64,000 nucleotides of DNA, taken from the NCBI GenBank assembly GCA_020205615.1, contig CM035152.1, positions 155,667,669 to 155,731,668 on the forward strand, in the 5' to 3' direction. A model generated the notes under the pieces. That model was not told the DNA's origin, ran no database searches, and saw only the letters and a list, made by a program, of their open reading frames with translations. Made by a program: the position numbers and the translations under genes. Source of the stretch: Panax quinquefolius (taxonomy: Eukaryota; Streptophyta; Magnoliopsida; Apiales; Araliaceae). Below are positions 47,448-61,771 of this stretch, in pieces (position 1 is the stretch's first letter; every line of letters starts with the position of its first letter).

Positions 47448-50235
47448 TGTGGCGCCCCAAAATAGGTATACATCACTATTACGAGTGTCGATACATGATG
47501 AAACAACTACAACTTTATTATTACAGCAGTAAAGCGTGAGTTTGAATACAAATATTATCTTACAGACAATATCTATACTCAAATAAATCCTCATCACATT
47601 TATTGATACATTATTTTACAAAATGGTGAGGACTACTAAACAATCCTTTCTAAAACCTTCATTCCATACCCAGGCTCGTACTTTCATTATATTCTAGCGC
47701 CTCACGAGAAAAATGGAACAAAAAGGAAAAGGGTGAGCTCAACTAGCTTCGATAAAGAATATTATGACTAAGATAATATCTGACAAATTATCGTTAGTCT
47801 TGACGAGGGAAAAATCTAATAGAATCTGATAGATGACAAATTTTAAATCAATATTACGGCGTGAAATAATAATTCATTAGAAGAGTTAAGTAGAGAATGC
47901 AAACTACTATCTTACATGTATGAATTTAAAAGTTCATCGTCTATCTTTTATCCTGTAACATCAATCGATATACATACGGAATCAAATATTCATCTTTACT
48001 TTCTGGGCCGAAGATATTCATCGATTAGTCGTATTCATTTAAACACTGTTCATCTTTACTTTCTGGGCGAAGATATTCTTAAAATCATTCATCTTTCTGA
48101 GGCCAAAGATATTCTTAAGAAATCATTCATCTTTTACTACTGGGCCAAAGATATTCCATAATATCATCATTTAAGGCGAGGATGATGAAAAATATTTTTA
48201 AAAGCGAATCGGTGAAACAAAATGAAAGAGGATTAAGGATTAAGGATTAGTACTTGTTTTATCCACGTCAAAAAATACCTCAAAAATAATCATAGTGGTG
48301 TAAAATTGAGAATGATCAAAACATGGATCTGATCGAGTTAGTATCGAGAATAGATATTTTAGACGAAAAGAAGAAATTTTATTTTTTGATTTTAGTATAT
48401 CGTGAATAGTCTTGTAGTATCGTGAATAGTCAAGTATCGTGAATAGTAACTCAGAGCACACCAAAGATAGAAATTCCACAAAAAAACATCTTCACGCTTC
48501 ATGAATAGTACTCGTGAATAGTAACTTCGTGAATAGTAACTTCGTGAATAGTAACTTCGTGAATAGTAACTCATGAATAGTAACCCATGAATAGTAACCC
48601 AGAGCATGAAAAAGTTTCAAATTTGATAAAAACTTGGATCAACATTTTGACATAATGATATTGAAGAAATAATATCATTCTGAAAAAAATAATATCCACT
48701 TACCTCGAAGATTAGTACTTACATTTGGAATCTAGGGTATAGTCTTTGAAGGAACTTGCTTAGTCTAGCAATACTCAAAGTATACTCAAAATACTCACAA
48801 GAATCGCTCAAAATATCGAGAGAAATAGAGAAAACTTGGTTTACGGTGTGATTTTCAATTCTAACCTAAGCACCTATTTATAGGAAAATGCTTAGAACAC
48901 AAGCGAGAAAATTTAATATAATATTAATATAATTATACAAATTTTCCTTAGCCCACCTTTTGGTCAAAACACCAGCCACACATGTTAATGATGTCCCAAA
49001 AAATACAAAAAACGTTTTTCTTCTTAAAAAATAATTTAAACTCCCAAAAATCAATTATTTGAACTTGAACTTCAATAATTCATAATAAATAGCCCTTTCA
49101 TCAGAAAATTCGAATCTCTTGAGTTTTTATAGGAAATTCAATTCTCTACAACTTTGCAGAAGAAAGTTTTCCAAATTCCAAATAGAAATTGGTAGAAATC
49201 CACAAGCAGGCGATTTTACAATTTATAATCAAATTTCGGTCGATAAATGGGGTCCCTTGAGACATGTTTAACATGTTTTAAACATTTAATGCCACAAAAA
49301 TACTCTTCCTCCTCATATATACTCATATATCCCACATTCGTTGTAAAAATATCATAGTTAATATATTATTAAAATAATATATTTAAATGAATTATTTTAT
49401 CGAGAAAAAGATAAAATATTAATTTTCAACAATTGTCATTTTAAAATTTTCTCCATCTATATCCACATAAAATCAATATTTTCCTCATCATATAAATCAA
49501 TAATTAATTATTCACAAATAATATTACGAGAATCACAATATTGATGAGGCGGTTCAGGAAAGGGGCTTTCGATAAAATTTCTTCTTCTTTGGTAGCATGA
49601 TTAGGTGACAAACCTCTCCTTAGAGCAGAACTTTCTAGACATTGCCAATAATGTTATCTAATAATATTATTAGGATAATATGAATTATTAGCCGATAATG
49701 AAAAATCTTGTGTAATGTGTGATTATTGAAAACAACGATGATATAAAATATCAGTATGACAATTATTAACTCGATAAAATAAAATCTTGAGCGGTAATTC
49801 ACGTAACCATTATTGAGTAGTGCGCTTCTTACGTAAGAATCGATAATTGGTGCAATCTGGTGTCTTCTTGTTTCAACAAGCGCGTATTAGTGTGTTTTAA
49901 CCACAAGGGTATTCAGTATTATGCTTGGTAACAACTTCTGTAGATTATTTAAAAACAACTTATATTTGTCGTTTTCTTCATCGATAACTTTTTAGTTATG
50001 GGGCCCCACATGCATTTGCTTGCAAGTAAATACGAATATTCCCAAGCGATGCGAATATTCCACGACCAAGCGAATATTCCCAACGATAATGAATATTTTA
50101 TAACCAACTTGCTTATTTTGAAATATTTGCGTATTTAACCCATAACTATCCACATTAATCAAATCAACCCTTACTATTTCAAAATAATAAATAAAGGAAA
50201 TTCCTTTTTATTAATAAAAATTTTGGGGTCTTCTG
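47448..50235 (-). repeat. 3' LTR of A2
   Basis: TGTGGCGCCCCAAAATAGG to GGGGTCTTCTG. It carries the GTGAATAGTAACTTC minisatellite (about 48410-48605), ATCTTT/AAAGAT motif repeats (about 47995-48150), a TATA region near 48875 and the conserved block (about 49545-49640). Confidence 0.85.
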
Positions 50236-50239
50236 ACCT

Positions 50240-51700
50240 CCCTCTTATGAAATTTCGTCCTCGAAATTGATGCGTACGTACACAGTGTTTTGAAAAGGTG
50301 AGGATACCTCGCTTTCATTTAGTTTCAATTCGGTCATTTTCTCTATAGCATGATTCCTCCACAAAACTTTAACTTGTGGTATGACCTTTCTTGGCGTGGG
50401 ACATGCTCCTTCTATCAAGATCTTTGTGGTACCTCCTCATACGTTAAGTCTTGGCTATCTCGTCGGTTCTAACTTCGATAGCGTGGTTCGGGTCTTTCAC
50501 ATATTTCTGAAATACGGATATATGAAACACATTATGAACACGAGACATACTTTCGAATGTAATGAGTCATAGGCTACATTTCCTACTCGGTCGAGAATTT
50601 GAAATGGACCCGATAAATCGTGGATTGAGCTTTCCTCTCTTCCCAAATCTTGTAACTCCCTTCCGTGGAAGCGACTTCATGACAATCATGATCCCTACAT
50701 TAAATTCCCGTCCTTTCGATGAAGATCGCATAACTCTTTTTGTCGATCTTGTCTTGGTTTGTATCGTTGTCGAATCATTTGGATCTTTTCGGTAGATCAT
50801 ACGTACTAACTTCGGGTCCCAACAATGTTGCTTCACCCACCTCATCCCAACATATTGGAAGCGACATTTTCGTCCATATAATGCTTGAATGGAGCCACAC
50901 TATACTTGCACGATAAGCTTTGTTGTTGTAGGAGAATTCCTGATGGTAAATACTTATCAAGCGCCCTTGAAAGTCAGGACCACGAGTCTTAATAAATCTT
51001 GAGAGTTTGAATAGTCCTCTACGATTGTCCGTCGGTTTGGGGATGGTATCTTAGAACTAAATCGTAAATCCGTGCCCGTAGCTTTTTGCAAGCTAACCCG
51101 AAAATCTTGAAGTGAATCTTGGGTCGCGATCGAAACTATGGATCTGGGCATGCCATACTGACCTCACAATCTCATTCACGTACATACTAGCAAGGCGTTC
51201 GAGGAATAAGTCTCCGTATCGGCAAGAAATGGCGGACTTGGTTAATCTATCAACAATAACCCAAATAGCATTGATGCCTTGAAAATAGTAGGAAGACCCG
51301 TGCTTGAAATCCATAGTAATGTGTTCCCACTTCCATTTAGGAATCTCAAGTGGTTGCAGCGGACCCTTAGGTACAAGATGCTCGCCTTTACGTTGATGAG
51401 TTAAACACATCGAGATAAACTTTGCAATCTCTCTCTTCGTATTGTTCCACCAAAATGTATGTCGAAGATCACGATACATTTAGTACTTCGAGGATGGATT
51501 GCAAATGGCGTATTGTGTGCCTCCATCGTAATCTTGTACTTCAAATCGAGTCGTTAGGAACACAAAGTCTAGAGTGGACTCGAAGTATTCCTTCTTCATC
51601 GATTCTCGCTTAGGAATAGCTCCTTCTTGTACTTTCTTCTTCATACGCATCATTTCAAGATTCGGTGGCTGGAAGCGACCTTAACTTTTTCTATTAAAGT
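50240..51700 (-). pseudogene. Integrase of A2 (broken)
   Basis: 51093-51479 encodes MYRDLRHTFWWNNTKREIAK, CLTHQRKGEHLVPKGPLQPL and [12 protein letters not shown] (one zinc-site Cys has become His). 50775-50960 and 50240-50850 hold distal core and C-terminal pieces ([27 protein letters not shown]). Confidence 0.82.
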
Positions 51701-51849
51701 TGGCTCTGTCGTATCTTGACTTGACATCATCGCTTTTCGTTCCGCATATGATCTTCTACTCGATAGCGTCGGCTACCACGTTAAACTTTACCGGGATGGT
51801 ATTGAATAGTGTGGTCGTAGTCTTTCGATAGCTTTCGAGCCAGCGTCAT

Positions 51850-53030
51850 TGCTTGCGTGTTGAGTTCTTTTGAGTGAAGAAATATTTAAAGGCTTTTATG
51901 GTGCGAATATATCTCACTTTCTCCCCATATAGATAGTGCCTCCATATCTTTAGCGCAGCATTGCTTTGACTCTAGATCATGAGTAGGATAATTCCTCTCA
52001 TACTCTTTAAGTTGTCATGAGGCATAGGCTATGACTTTCCCGTTGCATGAGAACACATCTAACCCTTTGCACGAAGCATCATTTGTAGATAACAAATCCA
52101 TCAAGAACGGATGGTATTGTTAGAGCAGTCTTAGAAATAAGTCTCCTCTTAAGCTCTTGGAAACTTTTCTCGCGTTCTTCGCTCGAAGCAATTTTGTATC
52201 CTTAGAGTTAATTTGAGTTAATGGAGTAGCGATTAGAAAACCCTTCCACGAATCTCAGATAATAACCCATTTAAGCCCAAAAGCTTCGTACTTGATCGCA
52301 GAGCTTGGTTGCTCGACTTTGTATTGCTTGATCTTGGCGGATCAGCGGATACTCCATGTTTTGACACCGCGTGCCCGAGGAATGCTACTTCCTCGAGCGA
52401 ACTCGCATTTCTTCAATTTGGCATATAGTTGGTTTTCACGAAGCCTTTGGAGTACCGACTTCAAATGGTGCTCATGATCTTCACGACTTTTGGAATATAT
52501 GAGGATGTCATGATAAAAACAACAACAAATTGATCAAATATTCCTTGAATACTCGGTTCATCATATCCATGAAAAGCGCGGGAGCATTAGTTAGTCAGAA
52601 AGACATGACTAAAAATTCATAATGCCCATCACCAGAGTTACGAAGGCGGTCTTTGGAATATCCTCGATTTTAATCTTGGTGATGATATCGAGCGAAGATC
52701 GATTTTGAAAAGAATTGTGCCCCCCTTACGGTTGGTCGAACAAGTCATCAATCGAGGTGAGGATACTATTCTTGATGGTGACATGGTTCGATTCAGATAG
52801 TCGATACAAAAGTCGCATACTCCGTCTTTCTTCTTTCTGAATAAAGCAGCAGAGCACCCCGAGGAGATGTCTTGGGGCCGAATGAAAGCCGATGTCCAAC
52901 AATTCTGTAGTTGGACCTTTAACTCTGAAGTTCAATAGGAGCCATTCGATATGGGGTTTTAGAAATGGGCTTTGTGCCGGGTTCAAGATCGATAAAGAAT
53001 TGACTTCACGTTACGGGGTAGGCAAGGGAA
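51850..53030 (-). pseudogene. RT/RNase H of A2 (broken)
   Basis: Collinear with A1. 52726-52986 reads FRVKGPTTELLDIGFHSAPR (RT N-terminal palm), with the FIDD neighbourhood near 52505-52520. No long frame remains. Confidence 0.75.
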
Positions 53031-53800
53031 GTTCTTGAAATCGTCGGGAAAGTCGATAACAACGGGAATATTATTCAAATTTGGCGTGTCTTTATTCAAA
53101 TCCATAACATGGGCTAAGAAAGCTTGACATCAGTTTTTAATAAGCGAATAGCTTTATGATTAGATATAGCGGTGATTGATTTTAATGGTTTAGTTGCTTG
53201 AATTCGTACAACGGGTTGGTTAGGAATATGAAAACTAATGACCTTACGAAAACAATCAATTTTGGCATGATGAGTAGTTAACGATCGATCCCTAAAATCA
53301 CATCAAAAGCAAGTATCTTTAAAGAGATAAGGTTGACGGGTAAGGTAATGGTGCTGACTTGAATCAAACAAGATTTATAAGCGGTGGATGTGATGAAAGT
53401 TTCTCTAGCGGAGTTTCCTGAGATAGGTCGAAAGTCTAATTTCTCGGTCGAGTTTAAGCGTTGAGCACATGCGGGAGAGATAAATGAATGGGTATACCGG
53501 TATCAAGTAAGGTATAAACTTGCTTGAGAATTTATAAATAGCTTACGTGATCACCTCGTTTGGGTTTCTCGCATTATGACCGATCTGACAAAGCGCTCTT
53601 CCGGAATCGTTGACTTTGACTTTTACTGGGGACGATCTTTTGAGTCGCAATCCCATTGAACTAGGTTTATTTCTTGTCTGATCTCGGCGATATGTCCTTC
53701 CTTTCCACAATTATAGCATACCTTGGCTGTTGTGGGCGGTTTGGTGATATGTCCCTCTTTTCGCATTTGTAGCATATAATGGGTGGTCGTTCTCCTCCTT
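53031..53800 (-). pseudogene. Protease and zinc-knuckle region of A2 (broken)
   Basis: The ILGIDW neighbourhood lies at about 53275-53300 and the GKLFIN neighbourhood near 53540. One zinc knuckle, CYNCGKEGHIA, is legible at about 53690-53730. CYKCEK marks the other. Confidence 0.75.
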
Positions 53801-54119
53801 AGAACCGATTCTTTCTGCCGGCTTTGTCGTCTTCACATAGTCGTTGTTAAATCTCCTCTTTTAAAATCTCCTCTGACTCGCTTCTTCTATTTTCATGGCC
53901 ATGATTACCACGAGTGGTTACCATTTTTGTCGTCTCTGTTTCTTTCTCATTTGGTTATCATTATTACATTGGTGCTTTATCTACGATACGATCTGGTTGT
54001 GGTCCCTCGGTTGGCCGTACTCGTTATCTCGCTCTAATAATTGAGCCACATTTACAACATCCCGAATAAGAGAAAATTTATGAGAAATGAGATCTTGGCG
54101 TATCTTGGGTTTGAAACCT

Positions 54120-54760
54120 CTAAGAAACATCCGCGTCATCGTTCCTCATTCTCCACCGAATGAGGTCTGCAAAACTGGATAACTCTCTGCAAACTTTGCC
54201 TCGTCTTTGAGACACCGTCGTATTGTTTTGTTCAATCGATGAACTCCACTTCCTTCGTATATGCCGAACACTTCGAGGAAAGTATTTGTCATTAAATAGT
54301 TCTGAAAGCGTCTCCCGAGACATCTTGAGTGCAATTTGGATGGGTGCAGCTTCGAGACTCCACCGATGATACGCCTTCGCCACGGAACATAAAGGTGGCG
54401 AATGGAACCTTCATTCTCCGTGCATCCCAGACATCGAATATCTTGGTAATTTGTTTGACCCGTGTTTTCGCCGTGATCGGATCGGCTTTCCCTTAAATAC
54501 GGTGGTCTGACTCTTTGAAGCTGCTTGTTTGTGACAACAGTGAATTCTATCATTTCCTCTGTATTTTGAACACGAGTCTCCTCAAATGCGATTTTGCATG
54601 AGCTGCAAAAAACTTCTAAACATCCCTCGTTCATCATACGCTTTCGGTGGTGTTGTTCACGGGAGGAACATTGCCCGACTGTTGTTGCGTTCTCCTCGTT
54701 GGTAAAATCTGAGGCGTCTCCACGGTCTCATTTCCATTGTTAATATTCTCGATTCGACAT
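54120..54760 (-). pseudogene. Gag of A2 (broken)
   Basis: 54146-54637 and 54120-54383 overlap in two frames. They contain MMNEGCLEVFCSSCK, YQDIRCLGCTENEGSIRHLY and MSRETLSELFNDKYFPRSVR, matching the A1 gag. The primer site follows at about 54930-54948 (minus GGTATCGTAGCTAGG). Confidence 0.8.
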
Positions 54761-54948
54761 TCTCGAAAATCTTGTCATAAAACGAGGGTTAATTAAGGAA
54801 ATCAATATATCACATAATATCCTATATCTTGACCGACTAACAAATAAGCTTAGGTAGGACACCTTTAGCGAAGGATTTACTCGTCTCTCCCTCTAGTTTA
54901 CATTTCACAGATCTCATGGAGATCATATCCTAGCTACGATACCCCATT

Positions 54949-57220
54949 TGTGGCGCCCCAAAATAGGTATACATCACACATTACGAGTTGTCGATCGTGA
55001 GTGCGAAACAACTACAACTTTATTATTACAACGGTAAAGCTGTGAGTTTGAATACAAATATTATCTACAGGCAATATCTATACTCAAATAAATCCTCATC
55101 ACATTTATTGATACATTATTTTACAAAATGGTGAGGACTACTAAACAATCCTTTCTAAAACCTTCATTCCATACCCAGGCTTCGTACTCATTATATTCTA
55201 GCCTCACGAGAAAAATGGAACAAAAAGGAAAAGGGTGAGCTCATTAGCTCGATAAAGAATATTATGACTAAGATAATATCTGACAAATTATCGTTAGTCT
55301 TTGACGAGGGAAAAATCTAATAGAATCTGATAGGCAACAAATTTTAAATCAATATTAGCGGTGAAATAATAATTCATTAGAAGAGTTAAGTAGAGAATGC
55401 AAACTACTATCTTACATGTATGAATTTAAAAGTTCATCGTCTATCTTTTATCCTGTAACATCAATCGATATACATACGGAATCAAATATTCATCTTTGCA
55501 CTCTGGGCGAAGATATTCATCGATTAGTCGTATTCATTTAAACACTGTTCATCTTTACTTCTGGGCGAAGATATTCTTGAAATCATTCATCTTTGCACTC
55601 TTCTGGCCGAAGATATTCTTAAGAAATCATTCATCTTTACTTCTGGGCGAAGATATTCCATAATATCATCATTTAAGGCGAGGATGATGAAAAATATTTT
55701 TTTAAAAAAGCGAATCGGTTGAAACAAAATGGCGAGGATTAAGGATTAAGGATTAGTACTTGGTTTTATCCGTCCAAAATACCTCAAAAATAATCATAGT
55801 GGTGTAAAATTGAGAATGATCAAAACATGGATCTGATCGAGTTAGTATCGAATAGATATTTTTAGACGAAAAGAAGAAATTTTATTTTTTCGATTGAATA
55901 GTCTTAGTATCGTGAATAGTCTTAGTATCGTGAATAGTCTAAGTATCGTGAATAGTAACTCAGACACCAAAAGATAGAAATTCCACAAAAAACTTCTTCA
56001 CGCTTCATGAATAGTACTTCGTGAATAGTAACTTCGTGAATAGTAACTTCGTGAATAGTAACTTCGTGAATAGTAACTCATGAATAGTAACCCATGAATA
56101 GTAACCAGAGCATGAAAAAGTTCAAATTTGATAAAAACTTTGGATCAACATTTGATTATAATGATATTGAAGAAATAATATCATTCTGAAAAAAATAATA
56201 TCCACTTACCTCGAAGAGCGAGTACTTTAATTGGAATCTAAGGGTATAGTCTTTGAAGGAACTTGCAAATATAGCAATACTCAAAGTATACTCAAAATAC
56301 TCACAAGAATCGCTCAAAATATCGATAATATAGAGAAAACTTGGTTTACGGTGTGATTTTCAATTCTAACTAAGCACCTATTTATAGGAAAATCTTTAGA
56401 ACACGAAAGCGAGAAAATTTAATATAATATTAATATAATTATACAAATTTTCCTTAGCCCCCTTTTAGAATTTGGTCAAAACACCAGCCACACATGTTAA
56501 TGATGTCCAAAAAAAATACAAAAACGTTTTTCTTAACAAAAATAATTTAAACTCCAAAAATCAATTATTTGAACTTGAACTTGATAATTCATAATAAATA
56601 GCCCTTTCATCAGAAAATTCGAATCTCGCTTGAGTTTTTATAGGAAATTCAATTCTCTACAACTTTGCAGAAGAAAGTTTTCCAAATTCCAAATAGAAAT
56701 TGGCCATTGAAATCCACAAGCAGGCGATTTTACATTTATAATCAAATTTGGTCGATAAATGGGGTCCATGAGCATGTTTAACATGTTTTAAACATTTAAT
56801 GCACACAAAATACTCTTCCTCCTCGTATACTCATATATCCCACATTCGTTGTAAAAAATATCATAGATTAATATATTATTAAAATAATATATTTAAATGA
56901 ATTATTTTATCGAGAAAAAAGATAAAATATTAATTTTCAACAATTGTCATTTTAAAATTTTCTCCATCTATATCCACATAAAATCAATATTTTCCTCATC
57001 ATATAAATCAATAATTAATTATTCACAAATAATATTACGAGAATCCTGATATTGTGACGAGGCGGTTCAAAGGAAAGGGGGCTTTCGATAAAATTTCTTC
57101 TTCTTGGTAGCTTGATTAGGTGACCAAACCTCTCCTTAGAGCGAACTTTCTAGACATTGCCAATAATGTTATCTAATAATATTATTAGGATAATATGAAT
57201 TATTGCCGATAATGAAAAAT
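54949..57220 (-). repeat. 5' LTR of A2, truncated
   Basis: TGTGGCGCCCC at 54949. It matches 47448-50235 up to the GATAATGAAAAAT motif at 57220, where sequence switches to another LTR type. Its minisatellite is at about 55900-56110. Confidence 0.85.
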
Positions 57221-57997
57221 CTTTTATTATGACTTTCATCATAATCCTGCAAGTAACAGATCCATCATTTTGCATTCTTTGCATGAGGACCTTTGAGGGA
57301 CTTTTGTCACATCATTTTATATCGAGCCATGATTATCAAGAATGATCCACATATGTAGTAATCATACTAAGTTAAATCTATCGTAAGCGAAGATAACATA
57401 ATATAACATAAGAATGATGATGATGACATAATAATTCAATAAAACAAGTTCACGAATTAATTTATTCGAGGAACTAATAACGTCAAATTGTCGACGTAAT
57501 CTTTGCTTTGTAGAGTAAAATTCAAGAATGCTCGGAAAAATATTTTCATTAAAAATCTTTGGATGAAGCCTTGAATATCGAGGATATTCCACTAAATTTA
57601 TGGAGTATAGAAGTCAAATTTTAACCAATATTTGAGTATAATAGCGAATGAAATAACAAAAGAAATCACCGTGCATGCGGTACTTTGCATAGGCGAGGTT
57701 ATTCAGCGAGAATAATAAATCTGAATAATAAAAAGCGGAACGGTGCGGTATAAAACACCGCAGACAGGATATTCCGATAGAATAATAAAAACGAGAATAA
57801 TAAAAAGGCGGAACCCGAATTCGGCGTAAAACCTGAAACGAGGATGTTCCAGCGAAATAATAAAATAATAGATGAATGTCACCAAGTATAGGGGATTAAG
57901 CATATCTGAGGTTATTCAATGAGAATAAATAAGAATGGAATAATATAAAGATTTCACCAGTATAGGATAGAATGTAATTACATGGGACCCGTAAAAG
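57221..57997 (-). repeat. B/D-type LTR fragment, inverted
   Basis: Matches the reverse complement of about 60530-61130 (GGGACTTTTGTCACATCATTT, ATGGAGTATAGAAGTCAAA). It is flanked on the left by a 28-bp sequence repeated in inverted form at 63443-63470. Confidence 0.75.
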
Positions 57998-59806
57998 GTT
58001 TGTAATTTTGAAATAGTAAGGTTGATTTTTTTTAAATAAAAGGAATTTCCTTTATTTATTATTTGAAATAGTAAGTTTGGTTGATTTGATTAATGTGGAT
58101 AGTTAAGGGTTAAATATGCAAATATAAGTTGTTTTTAAATAAGCAGTAGTTATAAATCTTTGTTGGATGCCCGTGTGGTTAAAAATACTAATGCGTTGTT
58201 GAGCGATAGCTGCGGTATTGCGCAATATTGATTAATCACGTAAGAAAGCAGCTACTCGATAATAGTTCGGTGATTAATTTATTCGATTATTTTATTGAGT
58301 TAATAATTCTGTGCGTTGATATTTTATATTAGCGTTGTTTCGATAATTGATTACCTGATATTTTTCATTAGACAATAATTTTCATTAGCGATGATTAGCC
58401 AGTAATACAGAAGTTAAATACAGAGAGGTTTGGTCGACCGAATTGCCTTGGCGATGAAGAAATTGACCGGTATTGAAGCCCCCTTTTCTGAGGAGCGCAC
58501 GGTTGTCGATATTGTGATTACATAATATTATTTGTGAATAATTAATTATTGATTTAATGATGAGAAAATATTAATTTATGTGGATATAGATGGAGAAAAT
58601 TTTACAATTGTTGAAAATTAATATTTTATCTTTTTACGATAAAACTGTTCACGTTTAAATATATTATTTTGAAAATATATTTTGATTGGAAGATATATTA
58701 GTATCTTGAGGAGGAAGAGTATTTTTGGCATTAAATGTTTAAAAATATTAAACTGTGAATTAGATACATTTGGCGAAATATGATTATAGCTTTAATAGGT
58801 GGATTTGGTCGAATTTACATTTTGAATGGATAAAACCTTGCTGAAAGTTTATTGAATTTCGATAAATCTTTAATCCTTGAGGGCTATTTATTATGAATTA
58901 TTTGAGACATTATATTATTTAATTATCTTGTTTTTAAATTGTGTAATTTGTATAATTATTGAAGTTATATTAAATCTTATGGAGCGTTTTTTTGTTTCGA
59001 TTATGATTAATAATTAGTGCAGATGATAGTGTTTAATGATCATGACGGTGATAGTAATATCAACTTTGGAACTTTTATTATCGGGAGTGATAATGTTATT
59101 TAAATGTTACTAAGGTATAAGAGCGTGTAATTTATTTACAATTATATTGATGAAGAATTTACTATTCCGCCGTATTCGGCAGATGTTTTCGATATCTTGA
59201 TTGCTATTATAGGATACTAGATCATATTAACTACGATTGTATCCATGTTTTATTCGTGATGCTTAATGTTTTTATATTATGCGTTTGAAAAATTAATTTT
59301 TGATTCGTGGATAAAACCCAATGCACGAATCGCTTGAATCCTGTATCCGGTGTTTTAATTTTAGCCACCTGTTAGATGAAGAAAATTTTAAAAAATGATC
59401 TTTCATTTTGTTGAAATAAGATGACATTATGGATATTATTCAGATGTAATAATTAGCGTCTGAGATGAATGAATAGTAATTATCTTTGGCACATAGTTGG
59501 TGAATATTTTACTAGAATAGTATATCTTTGGCTTTTGTAGATGCAGATGAATATTTGATTCAGGATGTATATTGATTTGAAAGATGAGTATTTTGTGATA
59601 GTTTTCACTGTTGAAGACTAACGATAAGTAATTACCTTTAGTCGAATAGTAATTTCCTTTATTCCATTTTTCTTAGCGTGCAATTGAGAATATGGAATGA
59701 AGGTTTTAGAACCGTCATTTGAGTATAGGCTGATACAGAATATAATAATTAGAAGTTGTAGTTATTACATGAATACAGAATATACCTACCTTAAGGCGTC
59801 ATGTGA
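57998..59806 (+). repeat. Degraded plus-strand LTR A
   Basis: Recognisable LTR A landmarks occur in order: the GGAATTTCCTTTATTTATTATT start region, the conserved block (about 58420-58505), AAATATATTA, ATCTTTGGC motifs (about 59480-59540), and an ACCTTAAGGCGTCATGTG end. It is much shorter and more diverged than the other A LTRs. Confidence 0.7.
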
Positions 59807-61770
59807 ATAGTATTATCTGTGAAATAGTAATTACCTTTGTGATAGTAATACCTTTGTGAATAGTAATTACCTTTGTGAATAGTAATTACAGTAAATGATA
59901 GTAATTACCTTTGTCGAATGTAATTACCTGTGAATAGTAATTACGTCGATTAGTATTTACCTTCTTGTGATATATTACTTCTTGATAGTAATTACCTTCA
60001 TGATAGTAATCACCCCTTCGCATGAATAGTAGTTGTCCTTCAATATTACCGAGAGTTAAGCGCCTCTTGATTGTTCCAAGGGTTAATTACCCCTTCGTAA
60101 ATAGTAGTTGTCTCTTGATATTACTAAGAGTCATTTTGACCGCCCGTTAAGCACCAAGAGCCACCCTCGGTTTTCTATAAATAGAAAGCTCATTCCTTCA
60201 TTATTTCTTACGAATTCATTTTGAACTCTAGAGAGAGAAACTATAAAGAGAAAGAAGAAAAGTATATACCTGCTACTTCACTTTTCCAATATTCGGTTCT
60301 TCTAAGGTGGGAATATTATTTGTTGTACTCGTAAAGGGTGTTATTTTTTTTATTCATGGGAGAACTTACATTATTCCATTCTTTATTATTACATTGGAAT
60401 AACTTTGTAAAAGTGGCATACCCTATACATGACTTTTGTATATACGGAATACCCTATACTTGGTGAAATCCTTATATTATTCCATTCTTATTTATTACAT
60501 TGGAATAACACGTATATGCGGAATCCCTATACTTGGTGACATTCTTCTATTATTTTATTATTCCCGAAACATCCTGTCATGCATTGCTTCATGGGACACT
60601 GGTTAAAATCTTTATTATTCTGTCTTTATTATTCTATTGGAATATCACATGCGTGTGTTTTACAGGACACGGTTCCGCTTTTTATTATTACGTATTTATT
60701 ATACATTTGGAATAACTTGTCTATCTGTCACCGCATGCATGGTGATTTCTTTTGTTATTTCATTATTTATTATACTCGGTTGGTTAAAATTTTGACTTTA
60801 TACTCCATGAATTTAGTGGAATATCCTTGATATCAAGGCTTCATCCAAGTATTTTTAATGAAAATATTTTTACGAGCATTCTTGAATTTTACTCTACAAA
60901 GCGATATCATGTTGACAATTTGGGCGTTATTAGTTCTGAATAAATTAATTCGTGAACTTATTTTATTGAATTATTATGTCATTGTCATCATCCTCATGTT
61001 ATATTATGTTATCTTTGGGCTTACGTGCAAAGATGAACTTAGTATGATTATGACCGGGGATCATTCGGTATAATCATGGCTTGATATAAATGATGTGACA
61101 AAAGTCCTCGATGGCTGTAATGCGATGATGGATAGTTTTTGGTATGATTATAACCGGGGTGATTCGGTATAGTCATGACCATTGATAATTTGATGAAAAT
61201 CCTTGGCCGCGGTAATGCAGGGGATGATTAGATATTGTGGTTTATTCATTAAAGCGAGTCTTAGTGATAAAAATTGATGAAAACCTTTTAAAACCTAAAA
61301 AGATAGTAGACTTTATTTTCTACTTGACTCTTTTAATGGATTGCATATTCAGCTATGATAAACCGGTTGTCTATTGTATTTTATCGGTTTAACATTGTTG
61401 AAGACTATTGATAATTTATTACGCATTATCTTAGTTATAATATTTCTTCTTGGGCTAGTTGAGCTCACCCTTTCTTTTCTTTGTTCTCTTGAAATGAGAA
61501 TATAATTTGGAGACGAGAGTCGGGAAAAGAGTGATGGTCGAAGATAGCATTAGTAGTCCTCACTATTACGTTAAATAGTGTGACAATAAATGTAATGAGG
61601 ACTCCTTGAGTATGGATATTGTCTAAATGACAATATTCTATTAGAACTCTCGGTTTATGTATTGTTGTATGTTACACGACGGATGTATAATTAAGTTTGT
61701 ATTTGAATTTATGTACCGTATAAGTGGCGACCCAAGATGGGTGGCGTATACCTAATTTTGGGGCGTCGCG
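59807..61770 (+). repeat. 5' LTR of element D (B-like, plus, 5'-truncated)
   Basis: Starts in the GAATAGTAATTACC minisatellite. TATA TATAAATAG is at about 60176-60184, followed by ACACGGTTCCGC-type array remnants and the terminus TTTTGGGGCGTC near 61768. Confidence 0.82.
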
Positions 61771-61771
61771 G

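Larger units (their letters stand above)
47448..57220 (-). mobile_element. Second family-A retrotransposon (A2, minus)
   Basis: 3' LTR 47448-50235 (about 2.79 kb), internal 50236-54948, 5' LTR 54949-57220 (truncated on its U3 side). It inserted into the 5' LTR of C. The internal region matches A1 in order and sequence, but the 3' LTR here is whole, so it shows what A1 has lost. Confidence 0.85.

Noticed and set aside
48240..48607. Frames with repeated YYSRS peptides as a repeat protein
   Set aside because: They come from the GTGAATAGTAAC minisatellite of LTR A2 read in reverse.
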